This document shows positions 25,801 through 40,480 of a DNA stretch of 64,000 nucleotides, piece after piece; position 1 is the stretch's first letter; every line of letters starts with the position of its first letter. The notes under the pieces are model-generated. The model was not told where the DNA came from and did no database searches. It saw only the letters and a list, made by a program, of their open reading frames with translations. The position numbers and the translations under genes were made by a program. The DNA is taken from NCBI GenBank assembly GCA_013076295.1, contig RQOL01000968.1, positions 62,001 to 126,000 of the forward strand, written 5' to 3'. The DNA is from Sanderia malayensis (taxonomy: Eukaryota; Cnidaria; Scyphozoa; Semaeostomeae; Pelagiidae).

Positions 25801-27975
25801 TCAATTCAGCGAGAACAAATTGTTATACACTTTTAGTTACTTGTTCCGGTTATATTAACATTTATTCCGACAATTTACACCAATAAAAATCAACTTTTAT
25901 TCCCGCAACTTACACTAATCAAAATTAACATTCATTCCCACAATTTGCGCATGATTCCACGTTAATTCAGCCAGAACAAATTGTTATACATTATAGTTAC
26001 TTCTTTCAGTAATATTAACATTCCTTCCCACAATTTACACTAATAAAAGATAACATTCACTCCCACAATTTATACCAAGAAAAATTAACTTTTTTCCCGA
26101 AACTTACACTAATCAAAATTAGGATTCATTCCCACAATTTGCGCATGATTCCATGTCAATTCAGCGAAAACAAATTGTTATACACTTTAGTTACTTGTTC
26201 CAGTTATATTGACATTCATTCCCACAATTTATACCAAGAAAAATTAACTTTTTTTCCCGAAACTTACACTAATCAAAATTAAGATTCATTTCCACAATTT
26301 GCGCATGATTCGACGTCAATTCAGCGAAAACAAATTGTTATACACGTTTAGTTACTTTTTTCAGTTATATAAACATTCATTCCCACAATTTACAGTAATA
26401 AAAAATAACTTTTATTCCCTCAACTTACACTAATCAAAATTAAATTCAATCCCACAATTTGCGCATGATTCGACGTCAATTCAGCGAAAACAAATTGTTA
26501 TACACTTTTAGTTACTTGTTCCAGTTATATTAACATTCATCCCCACAATTTACACCAATAAAAATTAACTTTTTTCCCGCAACTTACACTAATCAAAATT
26601 AGGATTCATTCCCACAATTTGCGCATGATTCCATGTCAATTCAGCGAGAACAAATTGTTATACACTTCTAGTTACTTGTTCCATTTATATTAACATTTAT
26701 TCCGACAATTTACACCAATAAAAATCAACTTTTATTCCCGCAACTTACACTAATCAAAATTAACATTCGTTCCCACAATTTGCGCATGATTCCACGTCAA
26801 TTCAGCCAGAACAAATTGTTATACATTATAGTTACTTTTTTCAGTAATATTAACATTCCTTCCAACAATTTACACTAATAAAAGATAACATTCACTCGCA
26901 CAATTTATACCAAGAAAAATTAACTTTTATTCCCGCAACTTACACTAATCAAAATTAGGATTCATTCCCACAATTTGCGCATGATTCCATATCAATTCAG
27001 CGAAAACAAATTGTTATACACTTGTAGTTACTTTTTTGAGTAATATTAACATTCATTCCCACAATTTATTTAGATTCATTCCCACAATTTGCGCATGATT
27101 CCACGTCAATTCAGCGAAGACAAAATGTTATACACTTTTAGTTACTTTTTTCAGTTATATAGACATTCATTCCCACAATTTACACCAAAAAAAATTAACT
27201 TTTTTTCCCGCAACTTACACTAATCAAATTTAGGATTCATTCCCACAAATTACACCAATAAAAATCAACTTTTATTCCCGCAACTTACACTAATCAAAAC
27301 TAGGATTCATTCCCACAATTCGCGCTTGATTCCATGTCAATTAAGCGAGAACGAATTGTTATACACTTTTAGTTACTTGTTCCAGTTACATTAACATTCA
27401 TTCCCACAATTTACACCAAAAAAAATTAACTTTTTTTCCCGCAACTTACACTAATCAAATTTAGGATTCATTCCCACAAATTACACCAATAAAAATCAAC
27501 TTTTATTCCCGCAACTTACACTAATCAAAACTAGGATTCATTCCCACAATTTGCGCTTGATTCCATGTCAATTCAGCGAGAACGAATTGTTATACACTTT
27601 TAGTTACTTGTTCCAGTTACATTAACATTCATTCCCACAATTTACACGAAAAAAATTAACTTTTTTTCCCGCAACTTACACTAATCAAGATTAGGATTCA
27701 TTCGCACGATTTGCGCATGATTCGATGTCAATTCAGCGAGAACAAATTGTTATACACTTTTAGTTACTTTTTTCAGTTATATAGACATTCATTCCCACAA
27801 TTTGCACCAATAAAAATTAATTTTTATTCCCGCAACTTACACTAATCAAGATTAGGATTCATTCCCACAATTTGCGCATGATTCGATGTCAATTCAGCGA
27901 GAACAAATTGTTATACACTTTCAGTTACTTTTTTCAGTAATATTAACATTCATTCCCACAATTTACACTAATAAA
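22809..27975 (+). repeat. Segmental duplication, copy 1 (~5.2 kb)
   Basis: This block matches 57398-62565 in the same order and orientation at a constant offset: 34,589 at the 'gaacaagttg' marker (22882/57471) and 34,590 at 27901/62491. Rare variants are shared throughout, including 'cttctatttacac', 'cagaaagaac' and the TTATTTAG deletion junction. Differences by eye are scattered single bases. An internal repeat with a 1,022-bp offset (about 22815-23318 and 23837-24340) is present in both copies, so it predates the large duplication. Confidence 0.9.
27183..27645 (+). repeat. Higher-order repeat, 231 bp, two copies
   Basis: The variant CGCTTGATTCC with 'gagaacgaattg' and 'ttccagttacatt' occurs at 27322 and again 231 bp on at 27553. 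It lies in the same context of 'atttaggattc' and 'caaattacacc'. The pair is carried inside the 5.2-kb segmental duplication (about 61.77-62.24 kb) and appears a third time at about 63.34-63.81 kb. Confidence 0.8.
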
Positions 27976-29699
27976 AAATAACATTCACTCCCATAATTTA
28001 CACCAATAAAAATTAACTTTTATTCCCGCAACTTACACTAATAAATTTCAGGATTCATTCCCAAAATTTGCGCATGATTCCATGTCAATTCAGCGAGAAC
28101 AAATTGTTAAGCACTTTTAGTTACTTTTTTCAGTAAAATTAACATTCATTCCCACAATTTACACTAATAAAAAATTACACTCATTCCCACAATTTACACC
28201 AATAAAAATCAACTTTTTTCCCGCAACTTACACTAATCAAAATTAACATTCATTCCCACAAATTGCGCATGATTCCACGTCAATTCAGCGAGAACAAATT
28301 GTTATACACTTTTAGTTACTTTTTCAGTAATATTAACATTCATTCCCACAATTTACACGAATAAAAGTTAACACTCATTCCCACAATTTACACCAACAAA
28401 AGTTAACTTTTATTCCCGCAACTTACACTAATCAAAATTAACATTCATTCTCACAATTTGCGCATGACACCACGTCAATTCAGCGAAAACAAATTGTTAT
28501 GCACTTTTAGTTACTTGTTTCAGTTATATTAACATTCATTCCCACAATTTGCACCAATAAAAAATAACTTTTTTTCCCAAAACTTAGACTAATCAAAATT
28601 AGGATTCATTCCCACAGTTTGCGCATGATTCCACGTCAATTCAGGGAAAACAAATTGTTATACACATTTAGTTACTTTTTTGAGTAATATTCACATTCAT
28701 TCCTACAATTTATTTAGATTCATTCCCACAATTTGCGCATGATTCCACGTGAATTCAGCCACAACATATTGCTATACACTTTTAGTTACTTTTTTCAGTT
28801 ATGTTAACATTCATTCCCACAATGTACAATAATAAAAGATAACACTCATTCCAACAATTTACACTAATAAAAATTAACTTTCATTCCCACAATTTACACC
28901 AATAAAAATCAACTTTTATTCCCGCAACTTACCTTAATCAAAAATAACATTCATTCCCACAATTTGCGCATGACACCACGTCGATTCAGCGAAAACAAAT
29001 TGTTATAAACTTCTAGTTGCTTGTTTCAGTTATATTAACATTCATTCCCACAATTTGCACCAATAAAAATTAATTTTTATTCCCGCAACTTACTCTAAGC
29101 AAGATTAGGATTCATTCCCACAATTTGCGCATGATTCGATGTCATTTTCAGGGAGAACAAATTGTTACACACTAATAGTTACTTTTTTCAGTAATATTAA
29201 CATTCCTTCCCACTATTTACACTAATAGAAGATAACACTCATTCCCACAATTTACACCAATAAAATTTACCTATCATTCCCACAATTTACACCAATAAAA
29301 ATCAACTTTTTTTCCCGCAAGTTACACCAATCAAAATTTAAATTCATTCCCACAAATTGCGCATGATTCCACGTCAATTCAGCGAAGAAAAATTGTTATA
29401 CACTTTTAGGTACTTTTTTCAGTTATAATAACATTCTTTCCCATAATTTACACCAATAAAAATTAACTTTTATTCCCGCAACTTACACTAATAAATTTCA
29501 GGATTCATTCCCAAAATTTGCGCATGATTCCATGTCAATTCAGCGAGAACAAATTGTTAAGCACTTTTAGTTACTTTTTTCAGTAAAATTAACATTCATT
29601 CCCACAATTTACACTAATAAAAAATTACACTCATTCCCACAATTTACACCAATAAAAATTAACTTTTATTTCCGCAACTTTCAATAATCAAAATTAACA

Positions 29700-30960
29700 T
29701 TCATTCCCACAATTTGCGCATGATTCCACGTCAATTCAGCGAGAACAAATTGTTATACACTTTTAGTTACTTTTTTTAGTAATATTAACATTCATTCCCA
29801 CAATTTACACTAATAAAAATTAACTTTTTTTCCCGAAACTTACACTAATCAAAATTAAGATTCATTCCCACAAATTGCGCATGATTCCATGTCAATTCAG
29901 CGAAAACAAATTGTTATACACTTTTAGTTATATTTTTGAGTAATATTGACATTCATTCCCACAATTTATTTAGATTCATTCCCACAATTTGCGCATGATT
30001 CCACGTCAATTCAGGCGGAACAAATTATTATACACTTTTAGTTACTTTTTTCAGTAATATTAACATTCCTTCCCACTATTTACACTAATAAAAGATAACA
30101 CTCATTCCCACAATTTACACTAATAAAAATTAATTTTCCCTCCAACAATGTACACCAATAAAAATCAACTTTTCTTCCCGCAACTTATACTAATCAAAAT
30201 TAAATTCATTCCCACAATTTGCGCATGATTCCACGCCAATTGAGCGAAAACAAATTGTTATACACATTTAGTTACTTTTTTGAGTAATATTAACATTCAT
30301 CCCCACAATTTATTTAGATTCATTCCCACAATTTGCGCATGATTCCACGTCAATTCAGCGAGAACAAATTGTTATACACTTTTAGTTACTTTTTTTAGTA
30401 ATATTAACATTCATTCCCACAATTTACATTAATAAAAATTAACTTTTTTTCCCGAAACTTACACTAATCAAAATTAAGATTCATTCCCACAAATTGCGCA
30501 TGATTCCATGTCAATTCAGCGAAAACAAATCGTTATACACTTTTAGTTATATTTTTGAGTAATATTGACATTCATTCCCACAATTTATTTAGATTCATTC
30601 CCACAATTTGCGCATGATTCCACGTCAATTCAGGCGGAACAAATTATTATACACTTTTAGTTACTTTTTTCAGTAATATTAACATTCCTTCCCACTATTT
30701 ACACTAATAAAAGATAACACTCATTCCCACAATTTACACTAATAAAAATTAATTTTGCCTCCAACAATTTACACCAATAAAAATCAACTTTTCTTCCCGC
30801 AACTTACACTAATCAAAATTAAATTCATTCCCACAATTTGCTCATGATTCCACGTCAATTGAGCGAAAACAAATTGTTATACACTTTTAGTTACTTTTTT
30901 GAGTAATATTAACATTCATCCCCACAATTTATTTAGATTCATTCCCACAATTTGCGCATG
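29700..30960 (+). repeat. Higher-order repeat, 619 bp, two copies
   Basis: 'gagaacaaattg' followed by 'tttttttagtaat' is at 29741 and 30360, offset 619. Each copy holds two TTATTTAG deletion junctions (near 29965 and 30306, then near 30580 and 30925). Each also has the 'aattcaggcggaac' variant, which is found only here. Confidence 0.8.
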
Positions 30961-31724
30961 ATTCCACGTCAATTGAGAGAAATCAAATTGTTATACACTT
31001 TTAATTACTTTTTTCAGTAATATTAACATTCCTTCCCACTATTTACACTAATAAAAGATAACACTCACTCCCACAATTTATACTAATAAAAATTAATTTT
31101 CCCTTCCACAATTTACACCAATAAAAATCAACTTTTATTCCCGCAACTTACACTAATCAAAATAAAATTCATTCCCACAATTTGTGCATGATTCGACGTC
31201 AATTCAGCGAGAACAAATTGTTATGCACTTTTAGTTACTTTTTTCAGTAATATTAACATACCTTCCGACTATTTACACTAATAAAAACCAATTTTCACTC
31301 CCACAATTTACACCAATAAAATTCAACTTTTTTTCCCACAACTTACACTAACCAAAATTAAACTCATTCCCACAATTTGCGCATGATTCCACGTCAATAC
31401 AGCGAACACAAATTGTTATAGACTTTTGGTTACTTTTTTCAGTTATATAGACATTCATTCCCACAATTTACACCAAAAAAATTTAACTTTTTTTCCCGCA
31501 ACTTACACAAATCAAAATAAAATTCATTCCCACAATTTGTGCATGATTCGACGTCAATTCAGCGAGAACAAATTGTTATGCACTTTTAGTTACTTTTTTC
31601 AGTAATATTAACATACCTTCCAACTATTTACACTAATAAAAACCAATTTTCATTCCCACAATTTACACTAATTAAAATTAACTTTTATTCCCGCAACTTA
31701 CACTAATTAAAATTCGTATTCATT

Positions 31725-34597
31725 CCCACAATTTGTGCAAGATTCCACGTCAATTCAGCGAAAACAAATTGTTATACTCTTTTAGTTACTTTTTTCAGTA
31801 ATATTAACATTTTTTCCCGCAACTTACTCTAATCAAAATTAGTATTCATTCCCACAATTTGCGCAAGATTCCACGTCAATTCAGCGAAAACAAATTGTTA
31901 TACACTTTTAGTTACTTTTTCAGTAATATTAACATTCATTCCCACAATTTACAAGAATAAAAAATAACACTCATTCCCACAATTTACACGAATAAAAATT
32001 AATTTTCCCTTCCACAATTTACACCAATAAAAATCAAGTTTTATTCCCGCAACTTACATTAATCAAAATTAACATTCATTCCCACAATTTGCGCATGATT
32101 CCACGTCAATTCAGCGAAAACAAATTGTTATACCCTTTTAGTTACTTTTTTCAGTAATATTAACATTCATTTCCACAATTTACACTAATAAAAGATAACA
32201 CTCGTTCCCACAATTTACACCAACAAAAATTAACTTTTATTCCCGCAACTTACACTAATCAAAATTAACATTCATTCCCACAACTTGTGCATGGTTTCAC
32301 GTCAATTCAGCGAGAACAAATTGTTATACACTTTTAGTTACTTTTTCAGTAATATTAACATTCATTCCCACACTTTACACGAATAAAAGATAACACTAAT
32401 TCCCACAATTTACACCAATAAAAATCAACTTTTTTCCCGCAACTTACACTAATCAAAATTAACATTCATTCCCACAAATTGCGCATGATTCCACGTCAAA
32501 TCAGCGAGAACAAATTGTTATACACTTTTAGTTACTTTTTCAGTAATATTAACATTCATTCCCACAATTTACACGAATAAAAGTTAACACTCATTCCCAC
32601 AATTTACACCAACAAAAGTTAACTTTTATTCTCGCAACTTACACTAATCAAAATTAACATTCATTCTCACAATTTGCGCATGACACCACGTCAATTCAGC
32701 GAAAACAAATTGTTATGCACTTTTAGTTACTTGTTTCAGTTATATTAACATTCATTCCCACAATTTGCACCAATAAAAAATTACACTCATTCCCACAATT
32801 TACACCAATAAAAATTAACTTTTATTTCCGCAACTTTCAATAATCAAAATTAACATTCATTCCCACAATTTGCGCAAGATTCCACGTCAATTCAGCGAAA
32901 ACAAATTGTTATACTCTTTGAGTTACTTTTTTCAGTAATATTAACATTTTTTCCCGCATCTTACTCTAATCAAAATTAGTATTCATTCCCACAATTTGCG
33001 CAAGATTCCACGTCAATTCAGCGAAAACAAATTGTTATACACATTTAGTTACTTTTTCAGTAATATTAACATTCATTCCCACAATTTACACGAATAAAAG
33101 ATAACACTCATTCCCACAATTTACACGAATAAAAATTAATTTTCCCTTCCACAATTTACACCAATAAAAATCAAGTTTTATTCCCGCAACTTACATTAAT
33201 CAAAATTAACATTCATTCCCACAATTTGCGCATGATTCCACGTCAATTCAGCGAAAACAAATTGTTATACCCTTTTAGTTACTTTTTTCAGTAATATTAA
33301 CATTCATTTCCACAATTTACACTAATAAAAGATAACACTCATTCCCACAATTTACACCAACAAAAATTAACTTTTATTCCCGCAACTTACACTAATCAAA
33401 ATTAACATTCATTCCCACAACTTGCGCATGGTTTCACGTCAATTCAGCGAGAACAAATTGTTATACACTTTTAGTTACTTTTTCAGTAATATTAACATTC
33501 ATTCCCACACTTTACACGAATAAAAGATAACACTAATTCCCACAATTTACACCAATAAAAATCAACTTTTTTCCCGCAACTTACACTAATCAAAATTAAC
33601 ATTCATTCCCACAAATTGCGCATGATTCCACGTCAAATCAGCGAGAACAAATTGTTATACACTTTTAGTTACTTTTTCAGTAATATTAACATTCATTCCC
33701 ACAATTTACACGAATAAAAGTTAACACTCATTCCCACAATTTACACCAACAAAAGTTAACTTTTATTCTCGCAACTTACACTAATCAAAATTAACATTCA
33801 TTCTCACAATTTGCGCATGACACCACGTCAATTCAGCGAAAACAAATTGTTATGCACTTTTAGTTACTTGTTTCAGTTATATTAACATTCATTCCCACAA
33901 TTTGCACCAATAAAAAATTACACTCATTCCCACAATTTACACCAATAAAAATTAACTTTTATTTCCGCAACTTTCAATAATCAAAATTAACATTCATTCC
34001 CACAATTTGCGCAAGATTCCACGTCAATTCAGCGAAAACAAATTGTTATACTCTTTGAGTTACTTTTTTCAGTAATATTAACATTTTTTCCCGCATCTTA
34101 CTCTAATCAAAATTAGTATTCATTCCCACAATTTGCGCAAGATTCCACGTCAATTCAGCGAAAACAAATTGTTATACACATTTAGTTACTTTTTCAGTAA
34201 TATTAACATTCATTCCCACAATTTACACGAATAAAAGATAACACTCATTCCCACAATTTACACGAATAAAAATTAATTTTCCCTTCCACAATTTACACCA
34301 ATAAAAATCAAGTTTTATTCCCGCAACTTACATTAATCAAAATTAACATTCATTCCCACAATTTGCGCATGATTCCACGTCAATTCAGCGAAAACAAATT
34401 GTTATACCCTTTTAGTTACTTTTTTCAGTAATATTAACATTCATTTCCACAATTTACACTAATAAAAGATAACACTCATTCCCACAATTTACACCAACAA
34501 AAATTAACTTTTATTCCCGCAACTTACACTAATCAAAATTAACATTCATTCCCACAACTTGCGCATGGTTTCACGTCAATTCAGCGAGAACAAATTG
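31725..34597 (+). repeat. Higher-order repeat, 1,137 bp, about 2.5 copies
   Basis: 'aaatcaagtttta' starts at 32031, 33168 and 34305, giving two spacings of exactly 1,137 bp. The 'tactctttgagttac' variant, the 'taccctttt' variant and the 'acttgcgcatggtttcacg' variant recur in register. The pattern ends where 'tacgcttttagttatt' replaces 'tacacttttagttact' near 34600. A further dispersed copy of most of the unit lies at about 37.46-38.61 kb, with 'ctctttgagt' at 38051, exactly 4,000 bp after 34051. Confidence 0.88.
32164..32358 (+). repeat. Representative full-length satellite monomer (195 bp)
   Basis: This is one complete monomer chosen to show the architecture. Module U1 is 32164-32198, U2 is 32199-32233 and U3 is 32234-32268, each exactly 35 bp. 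U4 is 32269-32358 (90 bp here, usually 91, the difference lying in a T-run). U1-U3 share the layout: 4-5 variable bases, then ATTCCC(A/G)CAA or a close variant, then TTACAC, then an A-rich tail ending in TAA. U4 starts with the same first 18 bases and ends in AATATTAA, so it looks like a 35-bp module expanded by about 56 bp of unrelated sequence. The next monomer starts at 32359. Confidence 0.9.
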
Positions 34598-35790
34598 TTA
34601 TACGCTTTTAGTTATTTTTTTAGTAATATTAACATTCATTCCCACAATTTACAATAATAAAGATAACATTCATTCCCATAATTTACACCAATAAAAATCA
34701 ACTTTCATTCCCGCAACTTACACTAATCAAAATTAGCATTCATTCCCACAATTTGCGCATGATTCCAAGCCCATTCAGCGAAAACAAATTGTTATACACT
34801 TTTAGTTACTTTTTTCAGTCATATAAACATGCATTCCCAAAATTTACACTAATAAAAACTAACTTTTATTCCCGCAACTTACACTAATCAAAATTAGGAT
34901 TCATTCCCACAATTTGCGCATGATTCCACGTAAATTCAGCCAGAACAAATTGTTATACATTATATTTACTTTTTTCTGTAAAATTAACATTCAATCCCTC
35001 AATTTACACTAATAAAAGATTACACTCATTCCCACAATTTACACCAATAAAAATCATGTTTTATTCCCGCAACTTACATTAATCAAAATTAACATTCATT
35101 CCCACAATTTGCGCATGATTCCACGTCAATTCAGCGAAAACAAATTGTTATACCCTTTTAGTTACTTTTTTCAGTAATATTAACATTCATTTCCACAATT
35201 TACACTAATAAAAGATAACACTCATTCCCACAATTTACACCAACAAAAATTAACTTTTATTCCCGCAACTTACACTAATCAAAATTAACATTCATTCCCA
35301 CAACTTGCGCATGGTTTCACGTCAATTCAGCGAGAACAAATTGTTATACGCTTTTAGTTATTTTTTTAGTAATATTAACATTCATTCCCACAATTTACAA
35401 TAATAAAGATAACATTCATTCCCATAATTTACACCAATAAAAATCAACTTTCATTCCCGCAACTTACACTAATCAAAATTAGCATTCATTCCCACAATTT
35501 GCGCATGATTCCAAGCCAATTCAGCGAAAACAAATTGTTATACACTTTTAGTTACTTTTTTCAGTCAAATAAACATGCATTCCCACAATTTACACTAATA
35601 AAAACTAACTTTTATTCCCGCAACTTACACTAATCAAAATTAGGATTCATTCCCACAATTTGCGCATGATTCCACGTAAATTCAGCCAGAACAAATTGTT
35701 ATACATTATATTTACTTTTTTCTGTAAAATTAACATTCAATCCCTCAATTTACACTAATAAAAGATTACACTCATTCCCACAATTTACAC
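34295..35790 (+). repeat. Higher-order repeat, 746 bp, two copies
   Basis: 'tacgcttttag' at 34601 and 35347 and 'aaatca(a/t)gtttta' at 34305 and 35051 both give a 746-bp offset. The uncommon 'aaacatgcattccc' and 'ttctgtaaaattaac' variants occur once per copy. The first copy overlaps the end of the 1,137-bp repeat, so this duplication was built on part of that one. A related stretch recurs at about 38.3-39.05 kb. Confidence 0.82.
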
Positions 35791-38700
35791 CAATAAAAAA
35801 TAACTTTTATTCCCGCAACTTCCACTAATCAAAATTAGGATTCATCCCCACAGTTTGCGCATGATTCCACGTCAATTCAGCGAAGAAGAATTGTTATATA
35901 CTTTTCGATACTTTTTTCAGTTATAATAACATTCATTCCCTTAATTTACACCAATAAAAATTAAATTTTATTCCCGCAACTTACACTAATAAACTTCAGG
36001 ATTCATTCCCACAATTTGCGCATGATTCCATGTCAACTCAGCGAGAACAAATTGTTATGCACTTTTAGTTACTTTTTTCAGTAAAATTAACATTCATTCC
36101 CCCAATTTACAGTAATAAAAAATTACACTCATTCCCACAATTTACACCAATAAAAATTAACTTTTATTTCCGCAACTTTCAATAATCAAAATTAACATTC
36201 ATTCCCACAAATTGCGCATGATTCCACGTCGATTCAGCGAGAACAAATTGTTATACACTTTTAGTTACTTTTTCAGTAACATTAACATTCATTCCCACAA
36301 TTTACACTAATAAAAGATAACACTTATTCCCACAATTTACACGAATAAAAATTAATTTTCCCTCCCACAATTTACACTAATCAAAATTAACATTCATTCC
36401 CACAAATTGCGCATGATTTCACGTCAATTCAGCGAGAACAAATTGTTATACACTTTTAGTTACTTTTTCAGTAATATTAACATTCATTCCCACAATTTAC
36501 ACGAATAAAAGATAACACTCATTCCCACAATTTACACGAATAAAAATTAATTTTCCCTCCCACAATTTACACCAATAAAAATCAACTTTTATTCCCGCAA
36601 CTTACATTAATCAAAATTAGGATTCATTCCCACAGTTTGCGCATGATTCCACGTCAATTCAGCGAAGAGAAATTGTTATACACTTTTAGATACTTTTTTC
36701 AGTTATAATAACATTCATTCCCACAATTTACACCAATAAAAATTAAATTTTATTCCCGCAACTTACACTAATAAATTTCAGGATTCATTCCCACAATTTG
36801 CGCATGATTCCATGTCAATTCAGCGAGAACAAATTGTTATGCACTTTTAGTTACTTTTTTCAGTAAAATTAACATTCATTCCCACAATTTACAGTAATAA
36901 AAAATTACACTCATTCCCACAATTTACACCAATAAAAATTAACTTTTATTTCCGCAACTTTCAATAATCAAAATTAACATTCATTCCCACAAATTGCGCA
37001 TGATTCCACGTCGATTCAGCGAGAACAAATTGTTATACACTTTTAGTTACTTTTTCAGTAACATTAACATTCATTTCCACAATTTACACTAATAAAAGAT
37101 AACACTCATTCCCACAATTTACACGAATAAAAGATAACATTCATTCCCACAATTTACACGAATAAAAATTAATTTTCCCTCCCACAATTTACACCAATAA
37201 AAATCAAGTTTTATTCCCGCAACTTACATTAATCAAAATTAACATTCATTCCCACAATTTGCGCATGATTCCACGTCAATTCAGCGAAAACAAATTTTTA
37301 TACCCTTTTAGTTACTTTTTTCAGTAATATTAACATTCATTTCCACAATTTACACTAATAAAAGGTAACACTCATTCCCACAATTTACACCAACAAAAAT
37401 TAACTTTTATTCCCGCAACTTACACTAATCAAAATTAACATTCATTCCCACAAATTGCGCATGATTCCACGTCAAGTCAGCGAGAACAAATTGTTATACA
37501 CTTTTAGTTACTTTTTCAGTAATATTAACATTCATTCCCACAATTTACACGAATAAAAGTTAACACTCATTCCCACAATTTACACCAACAAAAGTTAACT
37601 TTTATTCTCGCAACTTACACTAATCAAAATTAACATTCATTCTCACAATTTGCGCATGACACCACGTCAATTCAGCGAAAACAAATTGTTATGCACTTTT
37701 AGTTACTTGTTTCAGTTATATTAAAATTCATTCCCACAATTTGCACCAATAAAAAATTACACTCATTCCCACAATTTACACCAATAAAAATTAACTTTTA
37801 TTTCCGCAACTTTCAATAATCAAAATTAACATTCATTCCCACAATTTGCGCATGATTCCACGTCAATTCAGCGAGAACAAATTGTTATACACTTTTAGTT
37901 ACTTTTTTTAGTAATATTAACATTCATTCCCACAATTTACACTAATAAAAATTAACTTTTATTCCCGCAACTTACACTAATTAAAATTCGTATTCATTCC
38001 CACAATTTGCGCAAGATTCCACGTCAATTCAGCGAAAACAAATTGTTATACTCTTTGAGTTACTTTTTTCAGTAATATTAACATTTTTTCCCGCAACTTA
38101 CTCTAATCAAAATTAGTATTCATTCCAACAATTTGCGCAAGATTCCACGTCAATTCAGCGAAAACAAATTGTTATACACTTTTAGTTACTTTTTCAGTAA
38201 TATTAACATTCATTCCCACAATTTACACGAATAAAAGATAACACTCAATCCCACAATTTACACGAATATAAATTAATTTTCCCTTCCACAATTTACACCA
38301 ATAAAAATCAAGTTTTATTCCCGCAACTTACATTAATCAAAATTAACATTCATTCCCACAATTTGCGCATGATTCCACGTCAATTCAGCGAAAACACATT
38401 GTTATACCCTTTTAGTTACTTTTTTCAGTAATATTAACATTCATTTCCACAATTTACACTAATAAAAGATAACACTCATTCCCACAATTTACACCAACAA
38501 AAATTAACTTTTATTCCCGCAACTTACACTAATCAAAATTAACATTCATTCCCACAACTTGCGCATGGTTTCACGTCAATTCAGCGAGAACAAATTGTTA
38601 TACACTTTTAGTTACTTTTTCAGTAATATTAACATTCATTCCCACAATTTACAATAATAAAGATAACATTCATTCCCACAATTTACACCAATAAAAATCA

Positions 38701-39699
38701 ACTTTTATTCCCGCAACTTACACTAATCAAAATTAGCATTCATTCCCACAATTTGCGCATGATTCCAAGCCAATTCACCGAAAACAAATTGTTATACACT
38801 TTTAGTTACTTTTTTCAGTCATATAAACATGCATTCCCACAATTTAAACTAATAAAAACTAACTTTTATTCCCGCAACTTACACTAATCAAAATTAGGAT
38901 TCATTCCCACAATTTGCGCATGATTCCACTTAAATTCAGCCAGAACAAATTGTTATACATTATATTTACTTTTTTCTGTAAAATTAACATTCAATCCCTC
39001 AATTTACACTAATAAAAGATTACACTCATTCCCACAATTTACACCAATAAAAAATAACTTTTATTCCCGCAACTTACACTAATCAAAATTAGGATTCATT
39101 CCCACAGTTTGCGCATGATTCCACGTCAATTCAGCAAAGAAAAATTGTTATATACTTTTCGATACTTTTTTCAGTTATAATAACATTCATTCCCTTAATT
39201 TACACCAATAAAAATTAAATTTTATTCCCGCAACTTACACTAATAAATTTCAGCATTCATTCCCACAATTTGCGCATGATTCCATGTCAATTCAGCGAGA
39301 ACAATTTGTTATGCACTTTTAGTTACTTTTTTCAGTAAAATTAACATTCATTCCCCCAATTTACAGTAATAAAAAAATACACTCATTCCCACAATTTACA
39401 CCAATAAAAATTAACTTTTATTTCCGCAACTTTCAATAATCAAAATTAACATTCATTCCCACAAATTGCGCATGATTCCACGTCGATTCAGCGAGAACAA
39501 ATTGTTATACACTTTTAGTTACTTTTTCAGTAACATTAACATTCATTCCCACAATTTACACGAATAAAAGATAACACTCATTCCCACAATTTACACGAAT
39601 AAAAATTAATTTTCCCTCCCACAATTTACACCAATAAAAATCAACTTTTATTCCCGCAACTTACATTAATCAAAATTAGGATTCATTCCCACAGTTTGC

Positions 39700-40480
39700 G
39701 CATGATTCCATGTCAATTCAGCGAGAACAAATTGTTATGCACTTTTAGTTACTTTTTTCAGTAAAATTAATATTCATTCCCACAATTTACACTAATAAAA
39801 GGTAACACTCATTCCCACAATTTACACCAACAAAAATTAACTTTTATTCCCGCAACTTACACTAATCAAAATTAACATTCATTCCCACAACTTGCGCATG
39901 GTTTCACGTCAATTCAGCGAGAACAAATTGTTATACACTTTTAGTTACTTTTTCAGTAACATTAACATTCATTCCCACAATTTACACTAATAAAAGATAA
40001 CACTTATTCCCACAATTTACACGAATAAATATTAATTTTCCCTCCCACAATTTACACTAATCAAAATTAACATTCATTCCCACAAATTGCGCATGATTCC
40101 ATGTCAATTCAGCGAGAACAAATTGTTATGCACTTTTAGTTACTTTTTTCAGTAAAATTAACATTCATTTCCACAATTTACACTAATAAAAGGTAACACT
40201 CATTCCCACAATTTACACCAACAAAAATTAACTTTTATTCCCGCAACTTACACTAATCAAAATTAACATTCATTCCCACAACTTGCGCATGGTTTCACGT
40301 CAATTCAGCGAGAACAAATTGTTATACACTTTTAGTTACTTTTTCAGTAACATTAACATTCATTCCCACAATTTACACTAATAAAAGATAACACTTATTC
40401 CCACAATTTACACGAATAAATATTAATTTTCCCTCCCACAATTTACACTAATCAAAATTAACATTCATTCCCACAAATTG
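39700..40480 (+). repeat. Higher-order repeat, 391 bp, two copies
   Basis: 'ggtaacactcattccc' is at 39801 and 40192, offset 391. Each is followed by 'acttgcgcatggtttcacg' and the distinctive 'gaataaatattaatt' module. Confidence 0.8.
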
